Assembly (NCBI GenBank): GCA_012964275.1
Contig: DTUG01000179.1
Location: 1 to 34,251, forward strand
Source of the DNA: Fidelibacterota bacterium
GTDB lineage: Bacteria; Fidelibacterota; Marinisomatia; Marinisomatales; UBA1611
Direction: 5' to 3'
Length of the DNA: 34,251 nucleotides
The stretch's first letter is position 1; every line of letters begins with the position of its first letter. A program made the position numbers and the translations under genes. The notes under the pieces were generated by a model. It did not search any database, had not been told where the DNA came from, and saw nothing but the letters and a program-made list of their open reading frames with translations. Below are positions 1 through 9,832 of this stretch, one piece after another.

Positions 1-843
1 GTTCCAGGTATCCGTACGATAGTTCAGGTTGCCGCTGATGTTATTTTTATTGTACTCACCTGCAGATAAGGATGTGTTGCCGTTAAACCCTTCAAATGCA
101 CCTCGCCTAAGAATAAGATTAATGATACCGCCCACACCGTCCGGGTCATACTTGGCCGAGGGGTTGGTAATGACTTCCACTTTCTCGATCATGGATGCCT
201 GCAGGTTGTCAACCATGGAGCGGCGATCAAAGCCCACTTTTTTACCGTCGATCAGGACTGTTACATTGGCATCGCCTCGGAGTGTAATATTACCATCGAT
301 GTCTACGGCTACAGTGGGTACCTGATTCAAAACATCTTCTCCTGAACCTCCGGAAGCGGCCAGATTCTTACCTACAGTAAAAATTTGTTTATCAATGGTT
401 TGAATGAACTGGCTTTCTCCAAGAACCTCGACCTGTGCAAGGTTGACCGATGAAATCCTAAGCTGAATATTCCCCAGGTTCTGTTCAATACCACCACCTT
501 CACCGGGAAAAATATTTATGGGTGAAATCTCTTTTGCTGCATAGCCGATGAATTCTACCACTGCCCGATATCGTCCTAAGGGTACTTCACGGATATTAAA
601 CCTGCCTGTTTTATCTGATAATGCTCCAGTCACCACTTCATCAGAGCGCATATTTACCAAAGATATTGAAGCGTATTCAAGAGGTTGGCCCGAAGTGGAA
701 TCCATCACTGAACCATTCACAACGCCGATGGCGGGCATTTTTCCTCCCGCTCCTGGCCATTGTCCCTGCAAGTTATCGGGGGAAATATTTAAAATCAGAA
801 ATGCTATTAAAATGCTGCTATGGCGAATATGGAATTTTTTCAT
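1..843 (-). CDS. TonB-dependent outer membrane receptor, N-terminal part (runs off the left edge)
   Basis: Reverse-strand translation from CAT at 841-843: MKKFHIRHSSILIAFLILN...GVVNGSVMDSTSGQPLEYASISLVN...GRFNIREVPLGRYRAVVEFIGY (CarboxypepD_reg-like), then a plug domain ...GGSGEDVLNQVPTVAVDIDGNITLRGDANVTVLIDGKK...IEKVEVITNPSAKYDPDGVGGIINLILRR. Open to the window edge, so absent from the ORF track. Confidence 0.9.
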   Translation of the reverse strand, partial: MKKFHIRHSSILIAFLILNISPDNLQGQWPGAGGKMPAIGVVNGSVMDSTSGQPLEYASISLVNMRSDEVVTGALSDKTGRFNIREVPLGRYRAVVEFIGYAAKEISPINIFPGEGGGIEQNLGNIQLRISSVNLAQVEVLGESQFIQTIDKQIFTVGKNLAASGGSGEDVLNQVPTVAVDIDGNITLRGDANVTVLIDGKKVGFDRRSMVDNLQASMIEKVEVITNPSAKYDPDGVGGIINLILRRGAFEGFNGNTSLSAGEYNKNNISGNLNYRTDTWN

Positions 844-904
844 TTATTAATATTATGTTTTAAATAGTAGTCAGGCTAATCAAAGACCGGGAAGTTAAAA
901 CTTC

Positions 905-2032
905 TTACCGAACGTCATTCCAATGTATATCCATTGTATGATATTGAATTTTTCTTCGACCTTGAATGGCCACAGGGAAATTATAAGTTGCGGTCTGACC
1001 GGGTTCTAAGGCAGTATCTGCAATGACTCCAGATTCGTATACGATCCGGGTTCCTTTTACAAACACAGAGTCTTTCCCGGCCGGTTTTGTAGTCTGGGTA
1101 AATAGGTTGGAAATGACCCGAACAAAATCGGCACGTTTATCGCCAATGTTTTTCACTCGTCCAGAAAAAATATGTCGATTCGGATAGATGTTAACAAAGG
1201 GGTCACCAAGGAATACAACCTTTGGGGTTGGTTCTTCATGTTTATCTCGTCGAATAACCATTTCTTTTCTCAGAACCAGTTTTCCAATTTGTGTCTGGAG
1301 TACAAGAGTAGAATCGGATTCTTCCAGAATATCACCCATCACCACAGTTCCATTTCGCAATTCAATTCGGTACTGATACTCTGGTACCTTGATCAGGTCA
1401 AGCAATTCTCTGCTTATATTTGGCATCGTTTGTTTTTTCTCAAAAGCGATCACAATATTTTTGAGCGAATCTATCTGGTTTTTCAGGGCTCTAAGGTTGG
1501 ATTTGTATTCAAAAAATGTATCTTCAAAAGCCAGTTTATCGACACGGTCAAATGGACGGACTTGAGGCAAAAGTTCTTCAGCACTTTCAGTTTTAAGCGG
1601 AGTGTTCAACCCGCCATCTGATGCCTGTTGAGTTGTACCTGTTGTGGTATCAGCTTCAGCATCTTTTTCTGGCTTATTATCACCAGTTTCGGCTACAACC
1701 GCATCTGTTTTTTTCGCTACTGAAAGGACAATTATGATATCTTCCACGTTCTTATCTGTTATGGATATTGTCTGCTCCCCGCCCCCTTCACTTTTTTGTT
1801 TTGCTTTTACCGTATAGGTTCCCGGATCGACCTTTTTAAACTTGAATTCACCCTTTCGATTTGTATTATCATCTTTGATTTTCTCCCCATCTGAGTTGAT
1901 CAACGTTACTTTTGCCTTTTTAACTTCATTTCCATCAGAATTTTGCACTATTCCAGAAAGAGTATAACTGTTTTTTGGGAAAGCAATACTTAGTGCGAAA
2001 CAAAGTGGCAAGATTCGAATCAGTTTAGTCAT
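905..2032 (-). CDS. Secreted protein with carboxypeptidase regulatory-like (SpaA/CarboxypepD_reg) domain, unknown function
   Basis: ORF 905..2299 trimmed to the internal start at 2032 (MTKLIRILPLCFALSIAFPKNSYTLSGIVQNSDGNEVKKAKVTLINSDGEKI...). The upstream extension only overlaps the HEAT-repeat gene in another frame. Has a signal peptide and an Ig-like beta domain. Confidence 0.75.
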   Translation of the reverse strand: MTKLIRILPLCFALSIAFPKNSYTLSGIVQNSDGNEVKKAKVTLINSDGEKIKDDNTNRKGEFKFKKVDPGTYTVKAKQKSEGGGEQTISITDKNVEDIIIVLSVAKKTDAVVAETGDNKPEKDAEADTTTGTTQQASDGGLNTPLKTESAEELLPQVRPFDRVDKLAFEDTFFEYKSNLRALKNQIDSLKNIVIAFEKKQTMPNISRELLDLIKVPEYQYRIELRNGTVVMGDILEESDSTLVLQTQIGKLVLRKEMVIRRDKHEEPTPKVVFLGDPFVNIYPNRHIFSGRVKNIGDKRADFVRVISNLFTQTTKPAGKDSVFVKGTRIVYESGVIADTALEPGQTATYNFPVAIQGRRKIQYHTMDIHWNDVR

Positions 2033-3158
2033 GTTCTTTCCGTTTAAAGTTGGCTTTGTACGCCATCCTGCGAACTTTCTCTGCCCATATTTTTTCTTCA
2101 CCCAGCATATAAACCATATCCAGAATATTATCATAATAAACGTAATTCTCTTTTTTCTCAAGCACAGGCAGGATCTTGGAAATGACGCTGGGGTCTTTGA
2201 ATGTACCCAGGTTATCAATGGCCTTTTTCCGGATATCGATGGGATAATCATCGCTCCTGGCGATCTCGATAACGGCTTTTTTGACTTCTGGATCATCAAA
2301 TTCTCCCAGGGCTGACAACATAGTATTCAATAGGGAGTAGTATTGCCGTTTTCCGGTGTTATATGTATTAAGCAAGGCCAGCACCAGGTTTTCCTGGCGA
2401 ACTCCAGCCATAGTATTGATGGCAAACTCACGGACTTCTAAGTTGGTGTTGGGATCGCCTAGCAGTTCAGCAAAGGCGATAGCAACCTCGTCAGGGTTCT
2501 TCTTTCCGAGGATTTCCACGGCCTTGTTGCGGATTCCGATACGAACATCAGGGTCTTTTGCAATAGTTGTCAGTACAGGGATTACCTGATCACTGCCTAG
2601 GGCTCCTAATGTTTGGGTCAATAGATTTTCAGTTCGACTCATGTTTGCCTTGGCTACTTCGTAGAGATCTAGAAGGACCAGAATCTGATCTTTAGTACGG
2701 ACCTTGTGCAGGTTTTCCACCAGGGTGATGTGAAGATCATTTGTCCGTTCTTCTAACACATGCATGGCTTTTACCATTGCCATACTTGCCTTTGGGTTTT
2801 CGCGAAAAAGAGCCAGCATTTCAACAGATGCTTTTAGAAATGAGAAATCGACAGCGCTGGTAGTTTCCACCATATTGGCGATGGCATTTAAAGCCATGGG
2901 ATGCTGGGTATTGGCTAAAGCCCTGCCAGCTTCAGTCCTGGCCTTGGGGTGCTGATCATCATCATTATATAACTGAATCAATTCATCTAGAGCCTGGACG
3001 TTCCCGTCTTGATATGCACTCCTCAGTTTTTGGATATTGTTCAAGAAATTTGGGTCGTCCGGATCCATAATGGATTTTCTTCCAAAAAAATTCTTAATAG
3101 TAGCACATCCCTGAAGAAGCATCAGGCATGAAAAGGTAATTAACAGTACCTTACGCAT
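2025..3158 (-). CDS. HEAT-repeat lipoprotein
   Basis: ORF 2025..3233; start moved to MRKVLLITFSCLMLLQGCATI (lipobox LLQGC) at 3158. Repeated alpha-helical HEAT-like units (VIPVLTTIAKDPDVRIGIRNKAVEILGK..., VAIAFAELLGDPNTNLEVREFAINTMAG). Confidence 0.8.
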   Translation of the reverse strand: MRKVLLITFSCLMLLQGCATIKNFFGRKSIMDPDDPNFLNNIQKLRSAYQDGNVQALDELIQLYNDDDQHPKARTEAGRALANTQHPMALNAIANMVETTSAVDFSFLKASVEMLALFRENPKASMAMVKAMHVLEERTNDLHITLVENLHKVRTKDQILVLLDLYEVAKANMSRTENLLTQTLGALGSDQVIPVLTTIAKDPDVRIGIRNKAVEILGKKNPDEVAIAFAELLGDPNTNLEVREFAINTMAGVRQENLVLALLNTYNTGKRQYYSLLNTMLSALGEFDDPEVKKAVIEIARSDDYPIDIRKKAIDNLGTFKDPSVISKILPVLEKKENYVYYDNILDMVYMLGEEKIWAEKVRRMAYKANFKRKEHD

Positions 3159-3891
3159 CCTGTCCCCATGGATGTATGGTAAGATCCTCTCCGTCAAATA
3201 CGGCATAAAATGGGTTATGTACCCAGTCTCCAAGAACGGCCAATTTTCCTTGGTTTACCTGTATCATTTCGCCTAAATGATAATGACCGCAAACCATATA
3301 GTCAAAACCATTATCAAACTGGTTCGCAGCAGCCTGCTTTAATTCATTTCTAATTTCCAATTTGGATTCTTCAGAATGTACAGAATGTCGACCACTCCTT
3401 GAAATTTTACGGGCAATTTTGTAGCCGATGGTAGGATGAAGCCATCGAAAACACCATATGAAAGCAGGGTTGCGGATGATATGTTTTAGTAATCGATACC
3501 CCCAATCCCAACTTAAGATACCATCACCATGTGTGATGTAAAAATTCTTGCCGTTTACAGAAAACGTGGTGTCATCAAAATAAGTTTTATTCATGATTTT
3601 CTTTTTCATAAAGTCCATCAGCCAATAATCATGGTTCCCCACGACAAATCGCAGATCCACACCTGCTTTCTTTAGTTGATAGGCTTTGTTGTAAAAGTCA
3701 AAATAAGCCTTTGGCACCATATCAGGGTATTCAAAATAAAAATCAAATACATCTCCCACAAAAAACAAGGTGCCTCTCGTTGTTCTGACGTAATTCATGA
3801 AACGATATAGTTTTTTCCGACGATGTTCTTCTTCTTCAGAGTTATTCAGCATCAGATGAATATCGGAAATGAAGTAGATAGGTAAATCCAT
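3151..3891 (-). CDS. lpxH: UDP-2,3-diacylglucosamine diphosphatase-like metallophosphoesterase
   Basis: MDLPIYFISDIHL..., FFVGDVFDFYFEY, VGNHDYWL, ITHGDGI, VCGHYHLG: calcineurin-like phosphoesterase motifs with LpxH-type spacing. Confidence 0.8.
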   Translation of the reverse strand: MDLPIYFISDIHLMLNNSEEEEHRRKKLYRFMNYVRTTRGTLFFVGDVFDFYFEYPDMVPKAYFDFYNKAYQLKKAGVDLRFVVGNHDYWLMDFMKKKIMNKTYFDDTTFSVNGKNFYITHGDGILSWDWGYRLLKHIIRNPAFIWCFRWLHPTIGYKIARKISRSGRHSVHSEESKLEIRNELKQAAANQFDNGFDYMVCGHYHLGEMIQVNQGKLAVLGDWVHNPFYAVFDGEDLTIHPWGQDA

Positions 3892-4040
3892 GGCTGTAAA
3901 ACTAACTTTTTCACTTTAGGAGTGGCAAGTACAGTAAATTATGAGAATCATCGGATAAATGACCATTTATTGACATTTCCAGTATTTTTTAACTAATGTC
4001 AGGGACCGGTGTCTTGAATAACACATTTAGTTTAGACAGT

Positions 4041-7000
4041 ATGTATAGATCCTTTATTCTGGTACTCACATTAATATCGATAGCCTACGGGCAGTCCTTT
4101 GGTCAAAACAAGGTTCAATACCGTGATTTTGACTGGTCGTTTATCCAAAGCGCTCATTTTGATATCTATTTTTATGGCGGTGAACAGAATTTGGCAGAAT
4201 TTACCTCAGGTATAGCTGAAGAAGCCTATGAACAAATTTCCAGACATTTGGGTTGGGACCTGCGGAAACGTGTATCAATCTTGGTCTATAATTCACATAA
4301 TGAATTTCAGCAGACAAATGTGGTTGGGACATATATGAGAGAAGGTATTGGTGGTGTGACGGAACTATTCAAGAATCGGGTGGTATTCCCCTTTTCGGGA
4401 AATTATGAGCAATTCCGGCATGTGATCCATCATGAGCTGGTTCATGCGATGGTTAATGATATGGTTTACGGTGGCAGTATGCAGAATGTGGTTTCCAGCC
4501 GCACTAAACTTCGGGTCCCTATCTGGGTAAACGAGGGCTTAGCGGAGTTTCTAAGTTCAAACTGGGATACAAAAGCTGATATGGTTCTTCGCGATATTGC
4601 TATCCATGAGCGTATTCCGACAATAAAAGAACTGAATTATTTTATGGCTTATAAAGGCGGTCAGTCATTATGGCGATTTATTACGAGTAAATACGGCCGC
4701 GAAAAAGTTGGGGAGATCTTCCGATCCATGAAAAGGGTTCAGAATTCAGAAAAAGGCTATCAGCGTGCTATGGGTATGAATTGGAATGAACTCACAAAAC
4801 ACTGGCATAAGTATTTGAAGAAGGAATACTGGCCCGATATCGCGGATCGGGAAGCGTTAGAGGATATGTCTGAAAAGCTGACCGATCATAAGAAAAACAA
4901 AAATTTTTATAATATATCCCCAGCGCTTTCGCCAGATGGTAGCATGGTGGCTCTTCTGACAGATCGATCAGGATATTTTGATATCTACTTGCTGGATGCC
5001 CAGACTGGGAAAAAGAAACGGGTATTGGTAAAAGGAAGTCGATCTGTTGATTTTGAGGAATTGAAGTGGTTGCAGTCTGGTATTTCATGGTCTCCTGATA
5101 ATCGGAAGCTCGTATTTGCCGCCAAAGCAGGCAAAGGGGATGTGCTGCATATTTTAGATGTAAAAACGAAAAAGTCAGAAAAGATTGATATTGATTTGGA
5201 CGGTGTATTTTCAGCTGCATGGAACCCCAATGGGAATGATATTGCGTTTATAGGGAATAAAGGTGGTGCCAGTGATATCTATGTTTATAATTTGAACGAA
5301 AAAATATATCGGCAGATAACGAATGACCGTTTTTCCGATTCAAATCCATCTTGGAATTTATCCGGTACAGAAATTGCTTTTGCTTCTGATCGTGGGGACT
5401 ATGTTGATGGCCGCTATGAAGGGAAAATGGAAGATCATAATTACCGGCAAACTGATATTTATGTATTGAACGTTGAAACTGAAACGATTCGGCGCATTAC
5501 CAATACCTCTGAAAATGAAGATCACCCAATCTGGATGAATATGCAGCCGGCCCTGTATTATACTTCCGATCAAAATGGAGTGTGGAATCTATACTTTCAT
5601 CCCTTGGGTTCCGATGGTAATCAGGATAGTCAAGAATCAGGCCCTTATGCCATCACTAATGTTTTAACAGGCCTCCAACAACCCACCATTTCCAGAAATG
5701 ATGATTTTTTAATATTTGCAGGATATGCTGGAACCGGCTGGGACCTGTATAGTTTAACTCAACCATCCAGCCTTCCGCCAGTGACGGTTGCCCCGACACA
5801 ATATATCTTGAATATGGATTCAGGTGATGAATCAGTTGTAGACCTGCGGAAAAGCAAAAAAATATTTGGGATGGAAGATGAAATGTCAGCAAGTTATTCC
5901 AAATGGATATTTTCCCAGGGTTACGAAAATTATAACACTGCAATTTTGGATAAAAAGAAAGATACTTTACAAAGTATAATTAATGATACCTTGGTTGACG
6001 GTTGGCACGTTCCACAAGCGTATAAAACACGGTTTACTCTAGACCTCATTAGTGGAAACTTGCAGATCAGCAATGTTTTTGGTGCAACCGGGATGACGTA
6101 TTTTGCTTTCAGTGACATTCTTGGGGACCACCAGATTGCTTTTGGTACGGAAATGGTACTGACTCTGGAGAATAGCGATTATTACTTTTATTATGGTTAC
6201 CTGAAAAATCAGACCGACTATCATTTTGTTGGCTTTCAAAATGCTAACTTTTTTCAAATTGGTTATTATACGCTTGGCCGTCTCCGGCATTGGGGGTTCC
6301 AGACATTAGTTTCTTATCCTTTCAGCCGCTTTCAAAGGCTGGATGTTGGATTGTCCTTGCACAATGTTACCTATGATATTTTGGATCAGGTCTATAATCC
6401 AGTTTTAGACCAGCGTGAGTATGTTAAAAGATCATCCCAGGGATTTTCAACTATTTTGCCAACGTTCAGTTGGGTAATTGATAATTCTGTTTTTGGGGTT
6501 ACCGGTCCTATTGATGGATATAGGCAGAATACATCAATGACAGTAAGTCCAGGTGGTGGTGAAACTGATATGTCATTTCAAACAATGAAAATAGATATAC
6601 GGAAATACTGGCGTTTAGGCCGGGATTATACGTTTGCTTTGCGTGGGTTTTTGGGGCGCAGTCAGGGCGATGATGCACAAAAATTCTTCCTTGGCGGTAT
6701 GCCCTATTTGCTAAGCGGAAGCGGTGAGACCAATGGGATTAAGGATAATAGCTATTACCGTAATGTTCTTATGGACACATCAAACACATCTATGATCAGT
6801 GATATCTATTTTACAGAATATGCTTTTCCGTTGCGAGGAGCCAGGTTCGCTGAACGGATCGGAACTCAGGCCGCTTTATTTAATTTTGAGATCCGGTTTC
6901 CATTTATAAACTATCTTGCACTGGGTTTTCCGCTAAAAGTTGTATTAGGTAATATTCGCGGTCACGCATTTGTGGATATGGGCGCAGCTTGGGATGATTT

Positions 7001-7202
7001 TAAGGAATTCACAGATAATGATTGGCCAGTTAAATATGGTTTAAATAATGAAGGTAATTATTCACCCTGGGTGATCACAGCCGGGCTGGGGGTAAAGATA
7101 AATCTGGGGTACTTTCTGCTGAGGATTGAATCCGCCTGGGATAAGAATCCTAATGGCTATTCCAAACCTCAATGGTATTTTTCCTTAGGGCCGGACTGGT
7201 AA
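4041..7202 (+). CDS. Large secreted protein: gluzincin-type peptidase domain + TolB/WD40-like propeller + C-terminal outer-membrane beta-barrel-like region
   Basis: ORF 3996..7202; likely start at 4041 (MYRSFILVLTLISIAYGQSFGQ signal peptide). HHELVHAMVND + NEGLAEFLSSNW (HExxH...E); repeated propeller motifs (ISPALSPDGSMVALLTDRSGYFDIYLLD, ISWSPDNRKLVF, AAWNPNGNDIAFIGNKGGASDIYVY, NPSWNLSGTEIAFASDRGD); C-terminal half has Omp85/surface-antigen-like strands ending in aromatic W. Confidence 0.85.
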   Translation: MYRSFILVLTLISIAYGQSFGQNKVQYRDFDWSFIQSAHFDIYFYGGEQNLAEFTSGIAEEAYEQISRHLGWDLRKRVSILVYNSHNEFQQTNVVGTYMREGIGGVTELFKNRVVFPFSGNYEQFRHVIHHELVHAMVNDMVYGGSMQNVVSSRTKLRVPIWVNEGLAEFLSSNWDTKADMVLRDIAIHERIPTIKELNYFMAYKGGQSLWRFITSKYGREKVGEIFRSMKRVQNSEKGYQRAMGMNWNELTKHWHKYLKKEYWPDIADREALEDMSEKLTDHKKNKNFYNISPALSPDGSMVALLTDRSGYFDIYLLDAQTGKKKRVLVKGSRSVDFEELKWLQSGISWSPDNRKLVFAAKAGKGDVLHILDVKTKKSEKIDIDLDGVFSAAWNPNGNDIAFIGNKGGASDIYVYNLNEKIYRQITNDRFSDSNPSWNLSGTEIAFASDRGDYVDGRYEGKMEDHNYRQTDIYVLNVETETIRRITNTSENEDHPIWMNMQPALYYTSDQNGVWNLYFHPLGSDGNQDSQESGPYAITNVLTGLQQPTISRNDDFLIFAGYAGTGWDLYSLTQPSSLPPVTVAPTQYILNMDSGDESVVDLRKSKKIFGMEDEMSASYSKWIFSQGYENYNTAILDKKKDTLQSIINDTLVDGWHVPQAYKTRFTLDLISGNLQISNVFGATGMTYFAFSDILGDHQIAFGTEMVLTLENSDYYFYYGYLKNQTDYHFVGFQNANFFQIGYYTLGRLRHWGFQTLVSYPFSRFQRLDVGLSLHNVTYDILDQVYNPVLDQREYVKRSSQGFSTILPTFSWVIDNSVFGVTGPIDGYRQNTSMTVSPGGGETDMSFQTMKIDIRKYWRLGRDYTFALRGFLGRSQGDDAQKFFLGGMPYLLSGSGETNGIKDNSYYRNVLMDTSNTSMISDIYFTEYAFPLRGARFAERIGTQAALFNFEIRFPFINYLALGFPLKVVLGNIRGHAFVDMGAAWDDFKEFTDNDWPVKYGLNNEGNYSPWVITAGLGVKINLGYFLLRIESAWDKNPNGYSKPQWYFSLGPDW

Positions 7203-7252
7203 AACCTCCTGCTTGATTCCATCCGCCGTGAAAGGCAATTTCTTATCCTTTC

Positions 7253-8602
7253 ATGGCCAAAATAAAATCCAAGATACATTTTCTTTGTTCTGCATGTGGT
7301 GATGATTTTTCAAAATGGCATGGTCAATGTCCCACATGCAAGGAATGGGCGACTCTTTCTGAATTCAAGGTATCACCTAAAAAGAACGGACGCAAGATTG
7401 AGCCTCGTGAATCCAAATCACTTTCCAGTATTTTAACTCAAGAACCAAGGAAACGAATCCCAACAGGGCTCAAGGAAGCTGATCGTGTTTTGGGCGGTGG
7501 TTTAGTGCCTGGATCTCTGCTCTTGCTTGGGGGAAGTCCCGGTGTAGGAAAATCTACCTTAGCCCTGCACATTTGCTCCGGGATCAAACGCAAGGCCCTT
7601 TATATTTCTGCTGAAGAAAGTGAAGAGCAGGTTGCACTGCGAGCCCGGCGGCTAAATATAAATCCAGATCAACTCCACCTTTCAGGAGAGAATGAATTAA
7701 ACGGTATAATTTCACATATTGACAGAATCTCACCTGAGCTGGTGATTATTGATTCCATCCAGACTATCATGAACTCAGAGTTGGATTCATTACCTGGTTC
7801 ACCCAGTCAGCTTCGGGATTGTGGGCAGCGTTTCCTGGAAGTCAGCAAGCAAAAGGGTGTAATAATTATGATCACTGCTCATGTAACAAAAGAAGGGACT
7901 ATTGCTGGGCCAAAAATGCTGGAGCACATGGTGGACACCGTGCTGTACATGGAAGGAGATGATCGCTACGATCATCGTATTTTACGTTCCGAAAAAAACC
8001 GATTTGGCGCAACCCATGAAGTGGGGATCTTTAATATGGACGAAGAAGGATTGAGCGAAGTTGTCAATCCATCTGAAATGTTTTTGGCTGAGCGAAGTAA
8101 AAAAATCCCCGGAACTTGTATTTATCCTTCCTTGGAAGGGACCCGGCCTATTTTAGTCGAAGTTCAAGCATTGGTTTCCAATGCCAATTTTGGAACACCC
8201 CAGCGAAATGTGAATGGTTTTGATTTTCGCAGACTGTCAATGCTTATGGCTGTTCTGGAAAAACGAATGGGATTAATTGTAGGAACAAAGGATGTTTTTG
8301 TAAACCTAGTAGGCGGCCTACGGGTGGATGACCCGGCAGCAGATTTATCAATTTTGTGTTCAGTGGCATCCAGTGCTATGGATAAAGCCATAGATGAAAA
8401 TATAGTTTTATTGGGCGAAATAGGTTTAACTGGAGAAGTTCGTTCAGTCAGTCGATTGGAATATCGGTTAACAGAAGCTAAAACACTTGGCTTTAAAGAA
8501 GCAGTTGTACCTATAGCCAGTTTGAATGAAAAAGTAAAAAGGATAGGATTAATAATCCATTCCGTCCACTCAGTAAATAATGCATTTAAAGTATTATTTT
8601 AA
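7253..8602 (+). CDS. radA: DNA repair protein RadA
   Basis: C4 zinc finger CSACGDDFSKWHGQCPTCKEW, Walker A GGSPGVGKSTLAL, KNRFG motif (SEKNRFGATHEVGIF), Lon-like C-terminal domain. Confidence 0.96.
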   Translation: MAKIKSKIHFLCSACGDDFSKWHGQCPTCKEWATLSEFKVSPKKNGRKIEPRESKSLSSILTQEPRKRIPTGLKEADRVLGGGLVPGSLLLLGGSPGVGKSTLALHICSGIKRKALYISAEESEEQVALRARRLNINPDQLHLSGENELNGIISHIDRISPELVIIDSIQTIMNSELDSLPGSPSQLRDCGQRFLEVSKQKGVIIMITAHVTKEGTIAGPKMLEHMVDTVLYMEGDDRYDHRILRSEKNRFGATHEVGIFNMDEEGLSEVVNPSEMFLAERSKKIPGTCIYPSLEGTRPILVEVQALVSNANFGTPQRNVNGFDFRRLSMLMAVLEKRMGLIVGTKDVFVNLVGGLRVDDPAADLSILCSVASSAMDKAIDENIVLLGEIGLTGEVRSVSRLEYRLTEAKTLGFKEAVVPIASLNEKVKRIGLIIHSVHSVNNAFKVLF

Positions 8603-8698
8603 GATATAAGATCATTACGATCAACTTGTGATGAAGAAATTTGCAATATTTTGAATGAGTTTTCTTTGTCCCAATCGCAATGAATCAAAAATAAATAA

Positions 8699-9832
8699 AT
8701 GAAATTTTCATTAACAAATACAGACGAAATCACATCCGCAAGGACAGGCATTTTAGAAACTGGTCATGGTTCTATCGAAACACCTGTATTCATGCCTGTT
8801 GGGACAGTGGGTGCTGTAAAAACTTTCGCGCCCCATGAACTGGAAGGCTTGGGTGCCCAGATTATCATTGGAAATACGTATCATCTTTATCTGCGGCCTG
8901 GAACAGATGTTATACATCAAGCAGGCGGATTGCAAAAGTTCATTAACTGGTCGAAACCAATTTTAACAGATAGTGGCGGTTTCCAGGTCTTTTCTTTAGC
9001 TCGATTGAATAAGATAACAGATGATGGGGTGGAATTCCAATCTCATCTGGATGGCAGTAGGCATACCATGACACCAGAAATATCCATGGAGATCCAGCGA
9101 AACCTAGGTGCCGACATTATTATGGCCTTTGATGAGTGTCCACCGGGTAATGCGGATAAAAAATCCATCAAGTCAGCCGTAGTTCGTACCGCTAAATGGA
9201 TGAAAAAATGCAAAGTTTTTCTTGATGAAAATCCACCCCTTTATAATTATGAACAAACACTTTTTCCAATTATTCAGGGAGCAGTGGATAAAGATTTGCG
9301 TAAAGCAAGCACTGATGAATTGATGCCTTATTCTTCATGCGGAATGGCCATTGGTGGCCTGGCTGTAGGAGAAGAAAAAAATGCTATGCTTGATACAATT
9401 GAACAGTGTGATGGTCTTCTGCCGAAGGATCAACCACGATATCTTATGGGTGTAGGGCGACCATCGGATCTGATTAATGCAGTCAGCCGGGGCATGGATA
9501 TGTTTGACTGTGTTATGCCAACCCGTAATGGACGTAATGGGCAAATTTTTTCAGGTATGGGTATTATCAATATTAATAATGAAAAATACAGAAAGGATTT
9601 TTCACCCATTGATGAAAACAATCCCCATGCTTTTGGTCGAATTTTCTCAAAAGCTTATCTTCGACATCTCTTCAATATCAATGAAATACTGGGTTTGAGG
9701 ATCGCATCTACATTGAACCTTGGATACTATCTGAATCTTATGACAATCATGAGACAAAAGATCCAGGCGGGTGATTTTAGTGCCTGGTCTAGGTCTTGGT
9801 TCAGAGACATGGAAGATAGGAAAGGGATGTAA
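8699..9832 (+). CDS. tgt: Queuine/preQ1 tRNA-ribosyltransferase (Tgt), lacking the canonical CxCxxC zinc ligands
   Basis: ETPVFMPVGTVGAVK, GNTYHLYLRPG, TDSGGFQVFSL, YLMGVGRPSDLINAVSRGMDMFDCVMPTRNGRNGQIF, AYLRHLFNINEILGLR. Zinc-site region reads DENNPHAFGRIFSKAYLRHL. Confidence 0.93.
   Translation: MKFSLTNTDEITSARTGILETGHGSIETPVFMPVGTVGAVKTFAPHELEGLGAQIIIGNTYHLYLRPGTDVIHQAGGLQKFINWSKPILTDSGGFQVFSLARLNKITDDGVEFQSHLDGSRHTMTPEISMEIQRNLGADIIMAFDECPPGNADKKSIKSAVVRTAKWMKKCKVFLDENPPLYNYEQTLFPIIQGAVDKDLRKASTDELMPYSSCGMAIGGLAVGEEKNAMLDTIEQCDGLLPKDQPRYLMGVGRPSDLINAVSRGMDMFDCVMPTRNGRNGQIFSGMGIININNEKYRKDFSPIDENNPHAFGRIFSKAYLRHLFNINEILGLRIASTLNLGYYLNLMTIMRQKIQAGDFSAWSRSWFRDMEDRKGM

Noticed and set aside
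29-850. Plus-strand ORFs at 29-325, 548-850 and 621-863
   Set aside because: They are antisense to a clear TonB-dependent receptor reading frame on the minus strand that runs off the window edge.
1172-1621. 149 aa plus-strand ORF opposite the carboxypeptidase-regulatory-like gene
   Set aside because: Antisense shadow ORF with no protein-like motifs; the minus-strand protein has a signal peptide and domain structure.
2033-2299. N-terminal extension of the 905..2299 ORF
   Set aside because: Low-quality sequence overlapping the HEAT gene in another frame; a signal peptide begins at the internal Met at 2032.
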